64,000 bases of DNA from JABDIP01 sp965237625 (GCA_965237625.1 CBDEGD010000014.1:310001-374000), one strand, 5' to 3'. Positions 1-8,910 are shown, counted from the first letter of the stretch. Notes: generated from the letters alone by a model not told the origin. Numbers and translations are program-made.

Positions 1-506
1 ACGTACTCCTTCAGCGCCCGGGCATGTTCCAGGGTCTGGGCGAGTTGCTCCAACACCGTTTCCAGATGGCCGCCGGCCTCGCCGGACCGGACCATGCCGG
101 AAAAGATGGCCGGAAGCGCCTGGTCGCCTTCCTCCAGTGCATCGGCCAAGGTCGCGCCGGACCGCACCCGATCCAACACGCGCCGGGTAAAGGCCTGGCG
201 CGGCCCGCTCTCCGACACATCGGCCAGGATGGCCAGCGCCCGGTCCAGCGGCAGCCTCGCCTGCATCAGGGTCGACAGCTCGCGGATCAGGATCACCAGA
301 TCGGCTTCGCGCAGGCGGCGGCTGGCGGCAAAGCCCTTGAATCGGCTGGCCGGGCGAGCGGCGCGGCTGCTGACTTCCTCGGCGCGGATCGGCACGCCGC
401 CATCGCTCTGCAGCCGGTCGATGATCTCCGCCCGGCCAGCCGCCTCCATCTCGCCCTCGACGATCTCACCGGATGCGGTGACGGCCTTGTAGCGAAATCG
501 GGGCAT
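1..506 (-). CDS. gspF: Type II secretion inner-membrane protein F, N-terminal part (cut by window edge)
   Basis: This is the N-terminal 168 residues of a GspF/PilC-type platform protein, which holds the secretion ATPase at the inner membrane and helps assemble pseudopilins. The protein opens MPRFRYKAVTASGE, the usual start of the family, followed by the first soluble T2SSF repeat (the FxGFAASRRLREADLVILIRELS stretch is recognisable by its residues R-LREADL and ELSTLMQA). The ATG at 506 lies 4 bp after the gspE stop, so the two are translationally linked. The transmembrane part lies beyond base 1. A type IV pilus PilC is the alternative; GspF is preferred because of its partner ATPase. Confidence 0.85.
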   Translation of the reverse strand, partial: MPRFRYKAVTASGEIVEGEMEAAGRAEIIDRLQSDGGVPIRAEEVSSRAARPASRFKGFAASRRLREADLVILIRELSTLMQARLPLDRALAILADVSESGPRQAFTRRVLDRVRSGATLADALEEGDQALPAIFSGMVRSGEAGGHLETVLEQLAQTLEHARALKEY

Positions 507-510
507 CGGT

Positions 511-2226
511 TTAGGTTTCGCGGGTCGCTTGCAGGACCTCTTCGATCGAGGTCACGCCGGCCACTGCCTTTTCCATGCCGTTGTCGTACAGCACCCGCAT
601 GCCGTTCGCCACCGCGGTCTCTTGCAGGGCGCTGGCATCGGCCCGGTTGAGGATCAGTTTCCGGATGGTGTCATCGACCACCATGGTCTCCAGGATACTG
701 GTCCGGCCGAGATAGCCGACGCCGCCGCAGGCAGGACAGCCCCGCGCCCGGTAGAGGAGGATTTCCGATGCCTCGGTGTAACGCCGCAGGCCGAGGCGCA
801 GGATCATCTCCGAGCTGGCGGCATAGGGTTCGCGGCAGGCGGTGCACAGGGTCCGCACCAGCCGCTGGCCTGCGGCGCCGTTGAGAGTGGAGGACAGGAG
901 ATATTCCTCCACCCCCATATCCAGAAGGCGCGGCACCGCCGCGGCGGCGCTGTTCGTATGCACCGTCGACAGCACCAGATGGCCGGTCAGAGCGAATTCG
1001 ATGGCGGTTTTGGCGGTCTCCGGATCGCGAATCTCACCGACCAGCATGATGTCCGGCGCGTTCCGCAGCAGGGCGCGCAGTAGCCGGGCGAAATCAAGCC
1101 CGATCTGCGGCTTCACCTCCGCCTGGACGATGTCGGGAAGCTGGTATTCCACCGGGTCCTCGACGGTGATCACCTTCTTGTCCGGCGTATTGATGTGCAG
1201 CAGCGATGTGTAGAGGGTGGTGGTCTTGCCGCTGCCGGTCGGGCCGGTGACCAGCACCAGGCCGTGCGGCCGCTCCAGCACGCCGAGCCAGTCGCTGAGG
1301 TCGCGACCGCCGATGCCCAGCGTCTCGAAATCGAGCGCCACCGCATCGCGGTCCAAAATCCGCATAACGACGCTTTCGCCATGCACCGTCGGCAGGGTGG
1401 CGACGCGCAGATCGACCGGGATGCCGCGCACCGCCATCTTGATCCGGCCGTCCTGGGGCAGTTGCCGTTGGGCAATGTTCAGCCGGGCCAGGATCTTGAT
1501 GCGGGAGACGATGGCGGCGCGATAGCCGTTCGGCGGCGAGTCCACCTCGCGCAGGGCGCCATCGACCGAGATCCGCACCCTGAGGCCGCCATCACGCGGT
1601 TCCAGATGGATATCCGACGCGCCGGCCTCCACCGCCGACTCGATCATCCGGTTGACCATGCGGATGACCGGCGCCTCGCTGGCCATGTCCTGCAGCTGCT
1701 CGATGTCGAATTCGACCGATTCGTCACCATCGCCCGGTTCGGCGGGGCCGGCCTCCGACGCGTCGCCATTGGCATAGAGACGCTCGATCGCCGTCTCCAA
1801 CTCGGATTGCACGGCGACCCTTGTCTCGACCGTCCGGCCGGCCACCAGCCGCATGGCGTCGATCGCATAGGCATCGAACGGGTCGGCCATGGCCAGGATG
1901 AGAGCCTCATCGGTTTCCGCCATGGGCAGAACCCGGGATTCCTTCAGGAAGCGCAGCCCGACCTTGCCATGCAGCAGGGGCAGGGCGGGAAAGTCGCGCT
2001 CGCCGACCAGCGGCACGCCGGCCTGCCGGGCCAGGGCCTCGGCCAGATCGCGTTCCGAAACCAGGCCGAGCTTGGGCAGCACCCGGGCCAGCCCCTGGCG
2101 ATTGCCCGAGCCGACGCGCCGGGCGCGTTCCAACGAACGTTCGTCCAGCTTGCCGGCAGCGATCAGCGACTGGCCCAAGGCCAGCTCAATGGCTTCGCGC
2201 TCTTCGGCGAGCGATGATTTCGGCAA
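511..2226 (-). CDS. gspE: Type II secretion/type IV pilus assembly ATPase GspE
   Basis: A 571-residue cytoplasmic hexameric ATPase that powers pseudopilus assembly. The N-terminal T2SSE_N domain covers about residues 30-150. The ATPase core has Walker A GPTGSGKT at 328-335, an Asp box around 351-358 (ITVEDPVEY), a Walker B-like segment DIMLVGEIRD near 392-401 and a conserved His box (STVHTN) near 420. The zinc-binding tetracysteine of GspE is present (Cys461, Cys464, Cys497, Cys500). The length is normal. It is the first gene of a minus-strand unit running into gspF. PilB is possible, but the spacing of the Cys motif and the immediate GspF partner favour T2SS. Confidence 0.92.
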   Translation of the reverse strand: MPKSSLAEEREAIELALGQSLIAAGKLDERSLERARRVGSGNRQGLARVLPKLGLVSERDLAEALARQAGVPLVGERDFPALPLLHGKVGLRFLKESRVLPMAETDEALILAMADPFDAYAIDAMRLVAGRTVETRVAVQSELETAIERLYANGDASEAGPAEPGDGDESVEFDIEQLQDMASEAPVIRMVNRMIESAVEAGASDIHLEPRDGGLRVRISVDGALREVDSPPNGYRAAIVSRIKILARLNIAQRQLPQDGRIKMAVRGIPVDLRVATLPTVHGESVVMRILDRDAVALDFETLGIGGRDLSDWLGVLERPHGLVLVTGPTGSGKTTTLYTSLLHINTPDKKVITVEDPVEYQLPDIVQAEVKPQIGLDFARLLRALLRNAPDIMLVGEIRDPETAKTAIEFALTGHLVLSTVHTNSAAAAVPRLLDMGVEEYLLSSTLNGAAGQRLVRTLCTACREPYAASSEMILRLGLRRYTEASEILLYRARGCPACGGVGYLGRTSILETMVVDDTIRKLILNRADASALQETAVANGMRVLYDNGMEKAVAGVTSIEEVLQATRET

Positions 2227-2660
2227 CCGCTCCTCCTGGCTGCGGCCAACAGCGCCTTACGGACGCCAAGCGGCCACTATAATACAACCCGCGATCAACA
2301 GGGGTAAATCGATCATCGCCGGCCGGATGGTCAGGTTGTCAGGAGGCCAACCGATCACTGAAATCTTCGTGAGACCGCCAATACAGCCGCCAAAGCGCCG
2401 ATTGCGTGGCTCATCCGGCCGGCCGTTATCCCACGACCCGGCATCGCCCCACGCCCGACAAACCCTTCGAATGTTAACGAATTCGCCAGCACCCAAGACC
2501 AAAAACCATATCCTCCCGCCCATGACAGGCACTACCTTGTATCAACAACGCATAGTCACGCTTTGCTATTCCGTCTGAGGCGTCCTTTGAACGCACCTCC
2601 CAGCACTCCCATGGCCAGCCACTATTCTGGAACCTTACCCGGCGGGTTCGCTCCGATCCC
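2227..2660. other. 434-bp divergent intergenic region
   Basis: This region separates gspE (minus) from the prepilin peptidase (plus), so it must carry both promoters. It is visibly less GC-rich than the flanking genes. A 91-codon minus-strand ORF (2257-2532) lies inside it, but it has no convincing ribosome-binding site and no recognisable domain. I do not call it a gene. Confidence 0.5.
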
Positions 2661-3464
2661 ATGACCGCGTTCACTGAATTCCACTGGCTGCTCCTGCTAC
2701 TGGCCGCGCCATTTATCGGTAGCTTCCTCGGCCTGCTGGCCGTCCGCCTGCCGGCCGGGGAGCCGGTGATCGCCGGCCGCTCGCGCTGCCCGTCCTGCGG
2801 CCACACCCTGGCGGCGCGCGATCTGGTGCCGGTGCTGAGCTGGCTGATCCGGCGCGGCCGGTGCCGGCACTGCAAGGCGGAGATCTCCTGGCTCTATCCG
2901 CTGGTCGAGGTCTCCGCCCTGGTGATCGCCGCCTGGGCATTGGCCGTCCTGCCGGGCTGGCTTGCCTGGGCCGGCGCCGGCCTCGGCTGGGCCCTGCTGA
3001 CGCTGGCCATCATCGACGCCCGTCATTTCCTGTTACCCGACGTGCTGACCCTGCCCCTGGCTGCGGCAGGACTGGCGGTCGCCTGGTTCGCCAACCCCGG
3101 CGCCTTTGCCGGCCAGGCCCTCTTCGACCATGCCCTCCTCGACCATGCCCTCCTCGACCATGCCATTGGGGGCCTTGCCGGCGCTGCCACGCTGGGATTG
3201 ATCGCCCTTTTGTACCGGCGCCTGCGCGACCGCGACGGCCTCGGCTGGGGCGACGTCAAGCTGTTCGGCGCGCTGGGATGCTGGACCGCCTGGCAGGGCC
3301 TGCCGGCAATCCTCCTCTACGCCGCCCTCGCCGGCCTGCTCTGGGCCCTGGCGCTGCGCCTCACCGGCCGCCTCCTGACCGCCACCACCCACCTGCCCTT
3401 CGGCCCCTTCCTGTGCTGGGCCGGCTGGCTGGTGTGGCTGTACGGGCCGGTGATGTGGGGGTGA
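2661..3464 (+). CDS. gspO: Prepilin peptidase / N-methyltransferase (A24 family)
   Basis: A 267-residue polytopic inner-membrane aspartic protease that cleaves the leader of prepilins or pseudopilins and methylates the new N terminus. It shows the N-terminal methylase-type domain with the zinc tetrad Cys43, Cys46, Cys68, Cys71, then the peptidase domain with Asp119 (AIIDARHF) and Asp198 in the GLGWGDVKL motif. These are the two catalytic aspartates of the family. The length is typical. It is transcribed divergently from gspEF and presumably processes that system's pseudopilins. It is unusual in having a DHALL tandem repeat at residues 153-167, in the loop between the two catalytic helices. 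Confidence 0.9.
   Translation: MTAFTEFHWLLLLLAAPFIGSFLGLLAVRLPAGEPVIAGRSRCPSCGHTLAARDLVPVLSWLIRRGRCRHCKAEISWLYPLVEVSALVIAAWALAVLPGWLAWAGAGLGWALLTLAIIDARHFLLPDVLTLPLAAAGLAVAWFANPGAFAGQALFDHALLDHALLDHAIGGLAGAATLGLIALLYRRLRDRDGLGWGDVKLFGALGCWTAWQGLPAILLYAALAGLLWALALRLTGRLLTATTHLPFGPFLCWAGWLVWLYGPVMWG
3117..3161 (+). repeat. In-frame 3 x 15-bp tandem repeat inside prepilin peptidase
   Basis: Three head-to-tail 15-mers of the form GCCCTCYTCGACCAT run without interruption; copies 2 and 3 are identical and copy 1 differs by one base. Because the unit is a multiple of three, it encodes a repeated AL(F/L)DH pentapeptide. Change of copy number by slippage would preserve the frame. Confidence 0.9.
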
Positions 3465-3582
3465 TGGGGGGAGGGCTGGGATTGCAGCGGGGTTGTTGGG
3501 AGAACGGATGGTCGTGAAATGCGTATTTTGTCTCCGCATTTGCTCTCTTATGGGAATCGCTTTAATGGGCCCCGACCCTAGT

Positions 3583-4164
3583 AAACTGTCACCGTAATTT
3601 CTAATTTCACCGTAATTGAATCTGTCACTGCATTTCCGATCGAGTCAGGTTCGTCAAGCGTATCTCCACCGAACCTGCACCCATCATACGGTCGTAGGGA
3701 TAACGATCAGCCTCGCTTACGGTTATTTCCTGTTCGTCAATGCATTCGAGATTGTCGCCATACGTAGAAAGCCAGGCTCGGTTCGCTACTTCATCAATAC
3801 GGGCCAACGGCAACATCGGCCACCGCGAACGATCCCAGGGCTTTATCGTGCCGATTGCCGGCCAATTGCCGTGAATTAACTCCAGATCGCCAAATTTCCC
3901 GACTAGAATTGCCTTTTCGGCCACCAAAGCACTTGTATCCACTTCACTTTTTTCGTTGATCTTCGGACCAAAAAATATCCGAAGGCATGCCCTCTATCGC
4001 TCGCATTCGCCAAGACGCCAACGCAATAACCGCCATTTCGCAGCGGCACCAGGAAGACACTTCCAGGCGGCGGAGGCTTCTTGCTTTTCACAGCTTGTCT
4101 CCTTCATCCAAGTAATAATCGCGATTGGGGTTCTGGGGATCGATCGGAATTACGGTGACAGTTT
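3583..4164. repeat. 17-bp perfect inverted repeats bracketing the Imm26-like gene
   Basis: AAACTGTCACCGTAATT at 3583-3599 recurs exactly inverted at 4148-4164. A further partial copy of the core (TCACCGTAATT) lies at 3607-3617, just inside the left copy. The right copy directly abuts the outer end of the IS3-family element. Together they look like the ends of a ~580-bp non-autonomous element or the remains of another insertion sequence. No transposase lies between them. Confidence 0.7.
3625..4091 (-). pseudogene. Imm26-like immunity protein gene, frameshifted
   Basis: Two minus-strand frames join to make one protein of about 155 residues. The first runs from a GTG at 4091 with a good AAGGAGA site and encodes PPPPGSVFLVPLRNGGYCVG. 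The second carries FGDLELIHGNWPAIG, a Trp/Pro-rich centre, and AGSVEIRLTNL near the end. This layout (an opening G-V-F-x-x-P-L-x-x-G-x-Y, a central GxFGDL..G.WP.IG) matches the Imm26 family of bacterial toxin-immunity proteins as I know it. The break lies at the A6 run 3970-3975 (T6 on the coding strand); one more T restores the frame (GYFFGPK). No toxin gene is adjacent. The family call is from memory of the motif and is moderate. Confidence 0.55.
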
Positions 4165-4194
4165 TGGACTGCACCCCATGTTTGAGACAGTAAA

Positions 4195-5055
4195 CTAGGG
4201 ACAGTTGGTGTTGAGCACCGTTGCCTGCCGGTTGGCGGGCGGTGGTGCCGGGTTGGTTTGCTCGAACTCCATCGGCGATCTGTAGTCCAAGGCCGAATGC
4301 AGTCTTTGGCGGTTATAGACGGTTTCGATGAAGGCGCCGATATCGCCTTTGGCATGATCGAGATCGCGGTAGGCTTGGCCTTCGACCTCCTCGGTCTTGA
4401 GGGTCTTCATGAAGCTCTCTGCCATGGCGTTGTCATAGGGGCAGGCGACCCGGCTCATGCTTGGCAGGATGCCGTGATCCTCAAGGCGGGCGATGTAGTC
4501 GCCACAGGCATACTGCACCCCGCGGTCCGAGTGATGGACCAGGCCGCCGGGGATGACCTCGCGCTCCAGCAAGGCCATGTCCAGGGCCTGCAGCGCGAGG
4601 CTCGCCTTCAGGTGCGTCGCCATCGCCCAGCCCACCACGCGCCGGCTGTGGGCATCGAGGACCACCGCCAGATAGGCGAAGCTCTCGGCCAGCCGGACGT
4701 ATGTGATGTCCGCCACCCAGAGCTGGTTGACCGCCATCGTCTCCAGCCTGCGGGCGAGGTTGGGATAGACCCGGAAGCGATGGGCGCTGTCGGTCGTCGC
4801 CGGCACGAATGTCCGGCGCCGCAGGCAAAGCAGATTGTCGTCGTGCATCAGCCGCAGCACCCGCTTGCGGTTGACGCACCAGCCCTCCCGGCGCAGCAGG
4901 GCTGCGATCCGGCGATAGCCGTAATGCCGGTTGGCCAAGGCCAGGCGCTGGATCGCATCGCTGAGCCCGGCCTCCTCGACGCGTGGCGCGGAGGCCTGCC
5001 AATGCCGGTAATAGCCGGCCCGGCTGACCTCCGACATCGTGCACATCCGTTCCAC
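4195..5055 (-). CDS. IS3-family transposase OrfB (DDE integrase)
   Basis: The rve catalytic part of the IS3 transposase, 286 residues from the first ATG. The HTH_21-like segment (NRHYGYRRIAALLRREG) is followed by the DDE triad: Asp in WVADITYVR, Asp in HHSDRGVQYA, and Glu in NAMAESFMKTLK. The same frame stays open well upstream of 5055, overlapping orfA, and lies in the -1 frame relative to it. This is the usual arrangement for a programmed -1 shift giving the OrfAB fusion. The stop falls 30 bp inside the left IS end. Confidence 0.9.
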   Translation of the reverse strand: MERMCTMSEVSRAGYYRHWQASAPRVEEAGLSDAIQRLALANRHYGYRRIAALLRREGWCVNRKRVLRLMHDDNLLCLRRRTFVPATTDSAHRFRVYPNLARRLETMAVNQLWVADITYVRLAESFAYLAVVLDAHSRRVVGWAMATHLKASLALQALDMALLEREVIPGGLVHHSDRGVQYACGDYIARLEDHGILPSMSRVACPYDNAMAESFMKTLKTEEVEGQAYRDLDHAKGDIGAFIETVYNRQRLHSALDYRSPMEFEQTNPAPPPANRQATVLNTNCP

Positions 5056-5057
5056 CG

Positions 5058-5519
5058 TCAGTCCGCCTTGCCGCCGCGCCCAGGCCTGGATGAGGCCGTG
5101 GACGCCGTCGCGCCAGACCGACCGATCGGCCGGTGCGAGGTCTCGAAGAGCTGCAAGGCTTGCCTGAAAAAATCCGCTTCCAGCGCCTGCTGGCCAACCT
5201 TGCGCTCCAACTCGGCGATCCGTCGCCTTGCCGCCGCCAGCTCATCGCCGGCGCCAACCGCGGATCCACCGCCCGGCCCGGATGCCGCAGCGCCGCGCGC
5301 CACCCCAGACCGCGCGCCGACCACCACCGACCCCTTGCGCGGCCGGCCCCGACCGCACAGCGCCTCCGGACCGCCGGCGCGAAACGCATCGCGCCATTCG
5401 TAAAGCAGCTTGCGGCGGACGTTCAACTCCCGCGACAGCGCCGAGACGTTCTCACCGCCTGCCATCCGCGACAACGCCGCCAGCTTGAAATCCCGGCTGA
5501 AAAACCGTGGCTTGCTCAT
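5058..5519 (-). CDS. IS3-family transposase OrfA (helix-turn-helix)
   Basis: A 153-residue HTH protein (SRDFKLAALSRMAGG, then ELNVRRKLLYEWR as recognition helix) with a coiled-coil segment (AAARRRIAELERKVGQQ) near the C terminus, as in OrfA proteins that dimerise. The ATG at 5519 has a GGAGGAACT site upstream inside the IS end. The last ~30 residues after ETSHRP look like out-of-frame readthrough of the OrfB frame, consistent with the frameshift zone. Confidence 0.85.
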   Translation of the reverse strand: MSKPRFFSRDFKLAALSRMAGGENVSALSRELNVRRKLLYEWRDAFRAGGPEALCGRGRPRKGSVVVGARSGVARGAAASGPGGGSAVGAGDELAAARRRIAELERKVGQQALEADFFRQALQLFETSHRPIGRSGATASTASSRPGRGGKAD

Positions 5520-5634
5520 TAGAAATAGTTCCTCCTGTTGGAACTGTCCCTAATTTAACTGTCTCACTTTGGGGGTCCACTCCAGGTGGCCCGGTACGCA
5601 ACGGCTCTCTGAAGTTGCTGCGTAACCGTGGAGG

Positions 5635-7107
5635 TCAGTCCGTCGGGACGTTGTCCGGCGCATAGAGCGCGGCGCTCTGTCCCACATGCCCGGACCACGC
5701 GAACCAATAGGCGGTCAGGCCGGCCACGCGCGGCAGAGCGGCATCATTCCGACCGATCAGCGCGTCCTCGGAAACCCGCCAGACCTCCTGGTTTTCCGGC
5801 CCCCCCTGGGCCCCGACATCTTCCGGCTCCTCGGAGCCCAACCGATACAGCACCCTTGGCGACGCCGTCGCGGTGAACATATGGCCGTCGCGGCGATAGG
5901 CTCGTACCGTGCGGCTCTCCGCATCGCCGATCAGCACTACATCGACCGACCCGATGGTGTCGTTGATGACCTGCCCGCCGGCGAAGGCGTCCAGCGGCCA
6001 GGCCTTGTTCCCAGAGGGCAGGCGGATGCCGAACACCAGATCCTTCGGCGCCATGCGATGGTCGGTCACCGCCACCGGGAATAAAGGGTCCGGGCTGTTG
6101 GCGCTGCCGCTATGGGCGGCTCCGGGGATGTAAGGATGACCGAAGCCGGTATCCTGGGAAAGGACCCTGGTATCGGGGTGACGCTGCTGCCAATCCGCCC
6201 ATTCGGTCATCACGATCGGCAGCGTCTCAAGCTCGATTCCCGCCCCTGTGAGCGGCCCGACCACCGGCTTACCGCTGAACAGATCCCACAGGCTGTTGGT
6301 CTGTCGGTCGTAGACCAGCTGGGTTGAGCGGTAAACCAACCCGGACGAGCCGAATTCAAGCGGCGTCTCGCGGCCCTCGATCTCGGTCGCGTACATCACG
6401 CCGGTGCCGCAAAGCGGGCAATAGGCAACGGTCACCGGGGTCTCCGCGATGACGTCGTTGATGACCTCATGCCAGTCCAGGATACGCAGCGGATATGCCC
6501 GCGCATCGCCATCGATCTCCACGCCGAGGACCAACTCGTCGGGTATCAGGAATTCCGCGGCCTCGCGGGCCGATATCATTTTCGGATCGGTCAGGGCGCC
6601 GATGCCGTCCACCGGCAGTCCACGCCAGGCGATTTCTTCAAGCCGTATCGCATGGGCAAGGCCAGGCCGGTTGAAGAACCGGTTGAACCGCCGATCGACC
6701 CGGGTCAGCACATCCAGCTTCAGCCGAAGGTAGCTGTCCGAAAGGGTTGCTTCCGGCTGGCCCTGTTGCCACACCATCCATTCGTCCCATCCCCGCGCCG
6801 ACCTGTTGCCGGTCAGAGACGCCAGTGCCTGTTCAACCGCATAGTCGAATTGCCCGTAGCGCAGCGCCAGTATCAGCCCCGGCACGGAATCGGTCGTGCC
6901 GCGCTGCCGCAGCCGGAATATGGCTTCCCGGTTCTGGGCTTCGGTTCCAAATACCACCGTGCGGCTCAGTGTGTAGAGGTCGTCCTCTGCCAGATCCTGG
7001 GCCGAGGCTAACTGAGCGACAGCCGGCGCGCCAATCATCGCCGCCGCCGCCAGCAGCGCCGCGCCGACCCTCAGGCAACTGTCCTTTATCCGCCGAATGC
7101 TGTGCAT
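5635..7107 (-). CDS. DUF3179 domain-containing exported protein
   Basis: A 490-residue protein with an N-terminal signal peptide (an Arg/Lys-rich start, a hydrophobic run VGAALLAAAAMIGA, then a PAVAQLASA cleavage region). The DUF3179 region starts near residue 185 with VEIDGDARAYPLRILDWHEVIND and includes the family hallmark AYCPLCGTG and the WDLFSGKPVVGPLTG stretch. Function is unknown. The start at 7107 is preferred over the in-frame one at 7149 because it places Met directly before the basic n-region; neither has a strong ribosome-binding site. Its 3' end lies 55 bp from the IS3 end, and the gene looks intact. Confidence 0.85.
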   Translation of the reverse strand: MHSIRRIKDSCLRVGAALLAAAAMIGAPAVAQLASAQDLAEDDLYTLSRTVVFGTEAQNREAIFRLRQRGTTDSVPGLILALRYGQFDYAVEQALASLTGNRSARGWDEWMVWQQGQPEATLSDSYLRLKLDVLTRVDRRFNRFFNRPGLAHAIRLEEIAWRGLPVDGIGALTDPKMISAREAAEFLIPDELVLGVEIDGDARAYPLRILDWHEVINDVIAETPVTVAYCPLCGTGVMYATEIEGRETPLEFGSSGLVYRSTQLVYDRQTNSLWDLFSGKPVVGPLTGAGIELETLPIVMTEWADWQQRHPDTRVLSQDTGFGHPYIPGAAHSGSANSPDPLFPVAVTDHRMAPKDLVFGIRLPSGNKAWPLDAFAGGQVINDTIGSVDVVLIGDAESRTVRAYRRDGHMFTATASPRVLYRLGSEEPEDVGAQGGPENQEVWRVSEDALIGRNDAALPRVAGLTAYWFAWSGHVGQSAALYAPDNVPTD

Positions 7108-7464
7108 GATCGCCGAAGTGTGGGGGTGGCGAGCGCAAAGGGCAAACATTGCCCCCGCAGGTGCCGGACGGATTGGTATTTACGCATATCCTGGAATACG
7201 AAGCGTTAATCTTGGAAAATATTTCGTTAAGCGGCATTGGTGGCGGGGTCGGGCCGCGGCACTATCGGATCGCCGACCCAAAGGGCCCGATCCATTCGAT
7301 CATTGGGCCATCAAACGATGGCATTCATGCGGCCGTTTCGGGAATCCCCCTACGGAAATGACGGCGCAGGCGCGAACGGCCGGCACCGGCCGGACATTGC
7401 CGTTCAGAAAAGAAACGAGTCGACGGAAGGGCGGGCCGCCGGAAAGAAGCGTCGGCCCGAAATC
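7108..7464. other. 357-bp intergenic region
   Basis: This region lies between the cytochrome c stop and the DUF3179 start, both on the minus strand. It contains a GC-rich inverted pair (CGGGCCG/CGGCCCG, about 7434-7461) followed on the minus strand by pyrimidine-rich sequence. That could end the cytochrome transcript, but the fit is weak. I see no further gene. Confidence 0.35.
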
Positions 7465-7881
7465 TCACTGGCTGAGGACGTACTCGATGACCGCGGCCCG
7501 CTGGCCGTCGTCCCGGATGCCCCGGAAAGCCATGCGATTGCCCGGAATGTTGCCCCGCGGATCGGCAAGATAGGCGCCAAGCGTGTCAGCATCCCAGGTG
7601 ATCCCGGAATCCTTCATGGCATCGGAATACCGAAAGCCCTCGCCGGTGCCGGCGGCGCGGCCGCTGACGCCGGCCAAGCTCGGCCCGACCCGATTGACGC
7701 CGGCGTCGAGCGAATGACATGCCTTGCATTGGTTGAACACCCGCGCCCCATCCTGGGCCCGGGCGCCGGTAGAAGCCAGGGCCAGAGGGCTCGCCAGCAC
7801 GGCGGCGACGGCGACCCGGCCGAGCAAACGAGAAATTTGCCCGGCCGTTTGGCGGCCCGGGCGCAGGTTACGGTTCGACAT
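7465..7881 (-). CDS. Exported class I cytochrome c
   Basis: A 138-residue periplasmic electron carrier. A signal peptide (basic RPGRQTAGQISRLLGR, hydrophobic VAVAAVLASPLALAS, cleavage after GARA) precedes a single haem site CKACH; the distal Met ligand is in PGNRMAF. The size matches cytochrome c2/c-550-like proteins. The ATG at 7881 is chosen because it starts the signal peptide directly and has GGAG seven bases upstream. The longer frame from 8061 adds 60 residues with no domain. Confidence 0.88.
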   Translation of the reverse strand: MSNRNLRPGRQTAGQISRLLGRVAVAAVLASPLALASTGARAQDGARVFNQCKACHSLDAGVNRVGPSLAGVSGRAAGTGEGFRYSDAMKDSGITWDADTLGAYLADPRGNIPGNRMAFRGIRDDGQRAAVIEYVLSQ

Positions 7882-8088
7882 GCTGCACTCCAACGATGAA
7901 ATAGCTCTCCAGCCTAGCGTATTCAGCGGCCTTGGCAAGATCGTGGCAAGCTTGTTGGCGGGCACCGCACAAAGCCGGGATTGGTCGGACACAGTGTTGT
8001 CACGGCCGCGCCTTGTTTGTCCCTGGGGACGGACACAATGGCCGGAGACACTGCGCGGCATCGAAACAGAGACGTTGGGGGACGCTCG

Positions 8089-8883
8089 ATGCCATCCATA
8101 CGCATTTCACTGATCCTTATTCCCAGCATCGCCGTGGTGCTGGCGGGCTGCGGCCATTCCGTCCAGACCACGTCGGGCGCGGACTACCTTTCCGGCTATT
8201 CGGAGTCCGGCTTGATCGAAGAGACCGGGATCGACCAGCGGGTTCGCGAGGTGGCGGCGATCGAGCCCAATTTGCAATTCCCCGCACGGATCGGCCTTGC
8301 CCGCATCGATAAGGGCGGACTGTCCTCGATCCCGAGCGCCGAGGCCGGTGCCTGGGCGGCGGCGGCAGAGCGGCTGGGTCCGACATTCGGCACCTTTGTG
8401 CCGGTGAACCGCTTGGTCGCCGAAATGGTCGCGCCTCAACAGCCACACCAGAGAAACGAGGCCGATCGGCTGCGCCAAGCCGTGGAGCAGATCCGCCTGG
8501 CTGCCGCACGTCAGCACATCGACGCGGTGCTGATCTACCAGACCCACTACACCGCCGACACCACCGACAATCTGCTGTCGATTGCCGACTGGACCATCAT
8601 CGGCGCCTTCATGCTGCCCGGCCAGTCGATCGATGCGACCGCCTTCGCCTCGGCACTGCTGGTCGACGTTCGCAACGGCTACCCGTACGGCACCGCCGAC
8701 ACCGTGGTGGATCGTGAAACCATCGCGACGACATGGGGCAGCGACTCAGTAGGCGCTGAACTTGGTGACGAGGCGCGCTCGGCCGCAGCCGTGCTGCTGG
8801 TCGATGATGTCGAACAGATGATGCTCGATCTGAAGCAGGAGCTGGACGTGGCATCCGCCGCCCAAAGCGACGCCTGGCGCTGA
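8089..8883 (+). CDS. Predicted lipoprotein of unknown function
   Basis: A 264-residue protein with a type II signal peptide: a short basic start, hydrophobic SLILIPSIAVVLAG, and a lipobox LAGC with the acylated Cys at residue 21. The mature part is soluble-looking, with a segment rich in D and V (DAVLIYQTHYTADTTDN) and a predicted helical C terminus. The ATG at 8089 follows GGGGGA at a good distance. I do not recognise a family. It is divergent from the cytochrome c gene and followed by a terminator-like hairpin. Confidence 0.75.
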   Translation: MPSIRISLILIPSIAVVLAGCGHSVQTTSGADYLSGYSESGLIEETGIDQRVREVAAIEPNLQFPARIGLARIDKGGLSSIPSAEAGAWAAAAERLGPTFGTFVPVNRLVAEMVAPQQPHQRNEADRLRQAVEQIRLAAARQHIDAVLIYQTHYTADTTDNLLSIADWTIIGAFMLPGQSIDATAFASALLVDVRNGYPYGTADTVVDRETIATTWGSDSVGAELGDEARSAAAVLLVDDVEQMMLDLKQELDVASAAQSDAWR

Positions 8884-8910
8884 CCGGTCCATTCAGGACG
8901 AAAACGAAGT

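Larger units (their letters stand above)
4165..5579 (-). mobile_element. IS3-family insertion sequence, complete (1415 bp)
   Basis: Imperfect terminal inverted repeats are visible: the left end begins TGGACTGCACCCC and the right end, read inverted, begins TGGACCCCC. Both continue with the shared inner blocks GAGACAGT and TAGGGACAGTT. Two overlapping transposase frames lie between them. No convincing direct target duplication is seen next to the ends. A fragment of the same left end occurs alone at 55641. Confidence 0.85.

Noticed and set aside
2257..2532. 91-codon minus-strand ORF upstream of gspE
   Set aside because: Hydrophobic C-terminal end looks faintly membrane-like, but there is no ribosome-binding site, no known T2SS partner of this type, and it sits where promoters are expected.
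4104..4355. Minus-strand ORF across the IS3 left end
   Set aside because: Its similarity to an ORF near 55650 only reflects the shared IS end sequence, not a gene.
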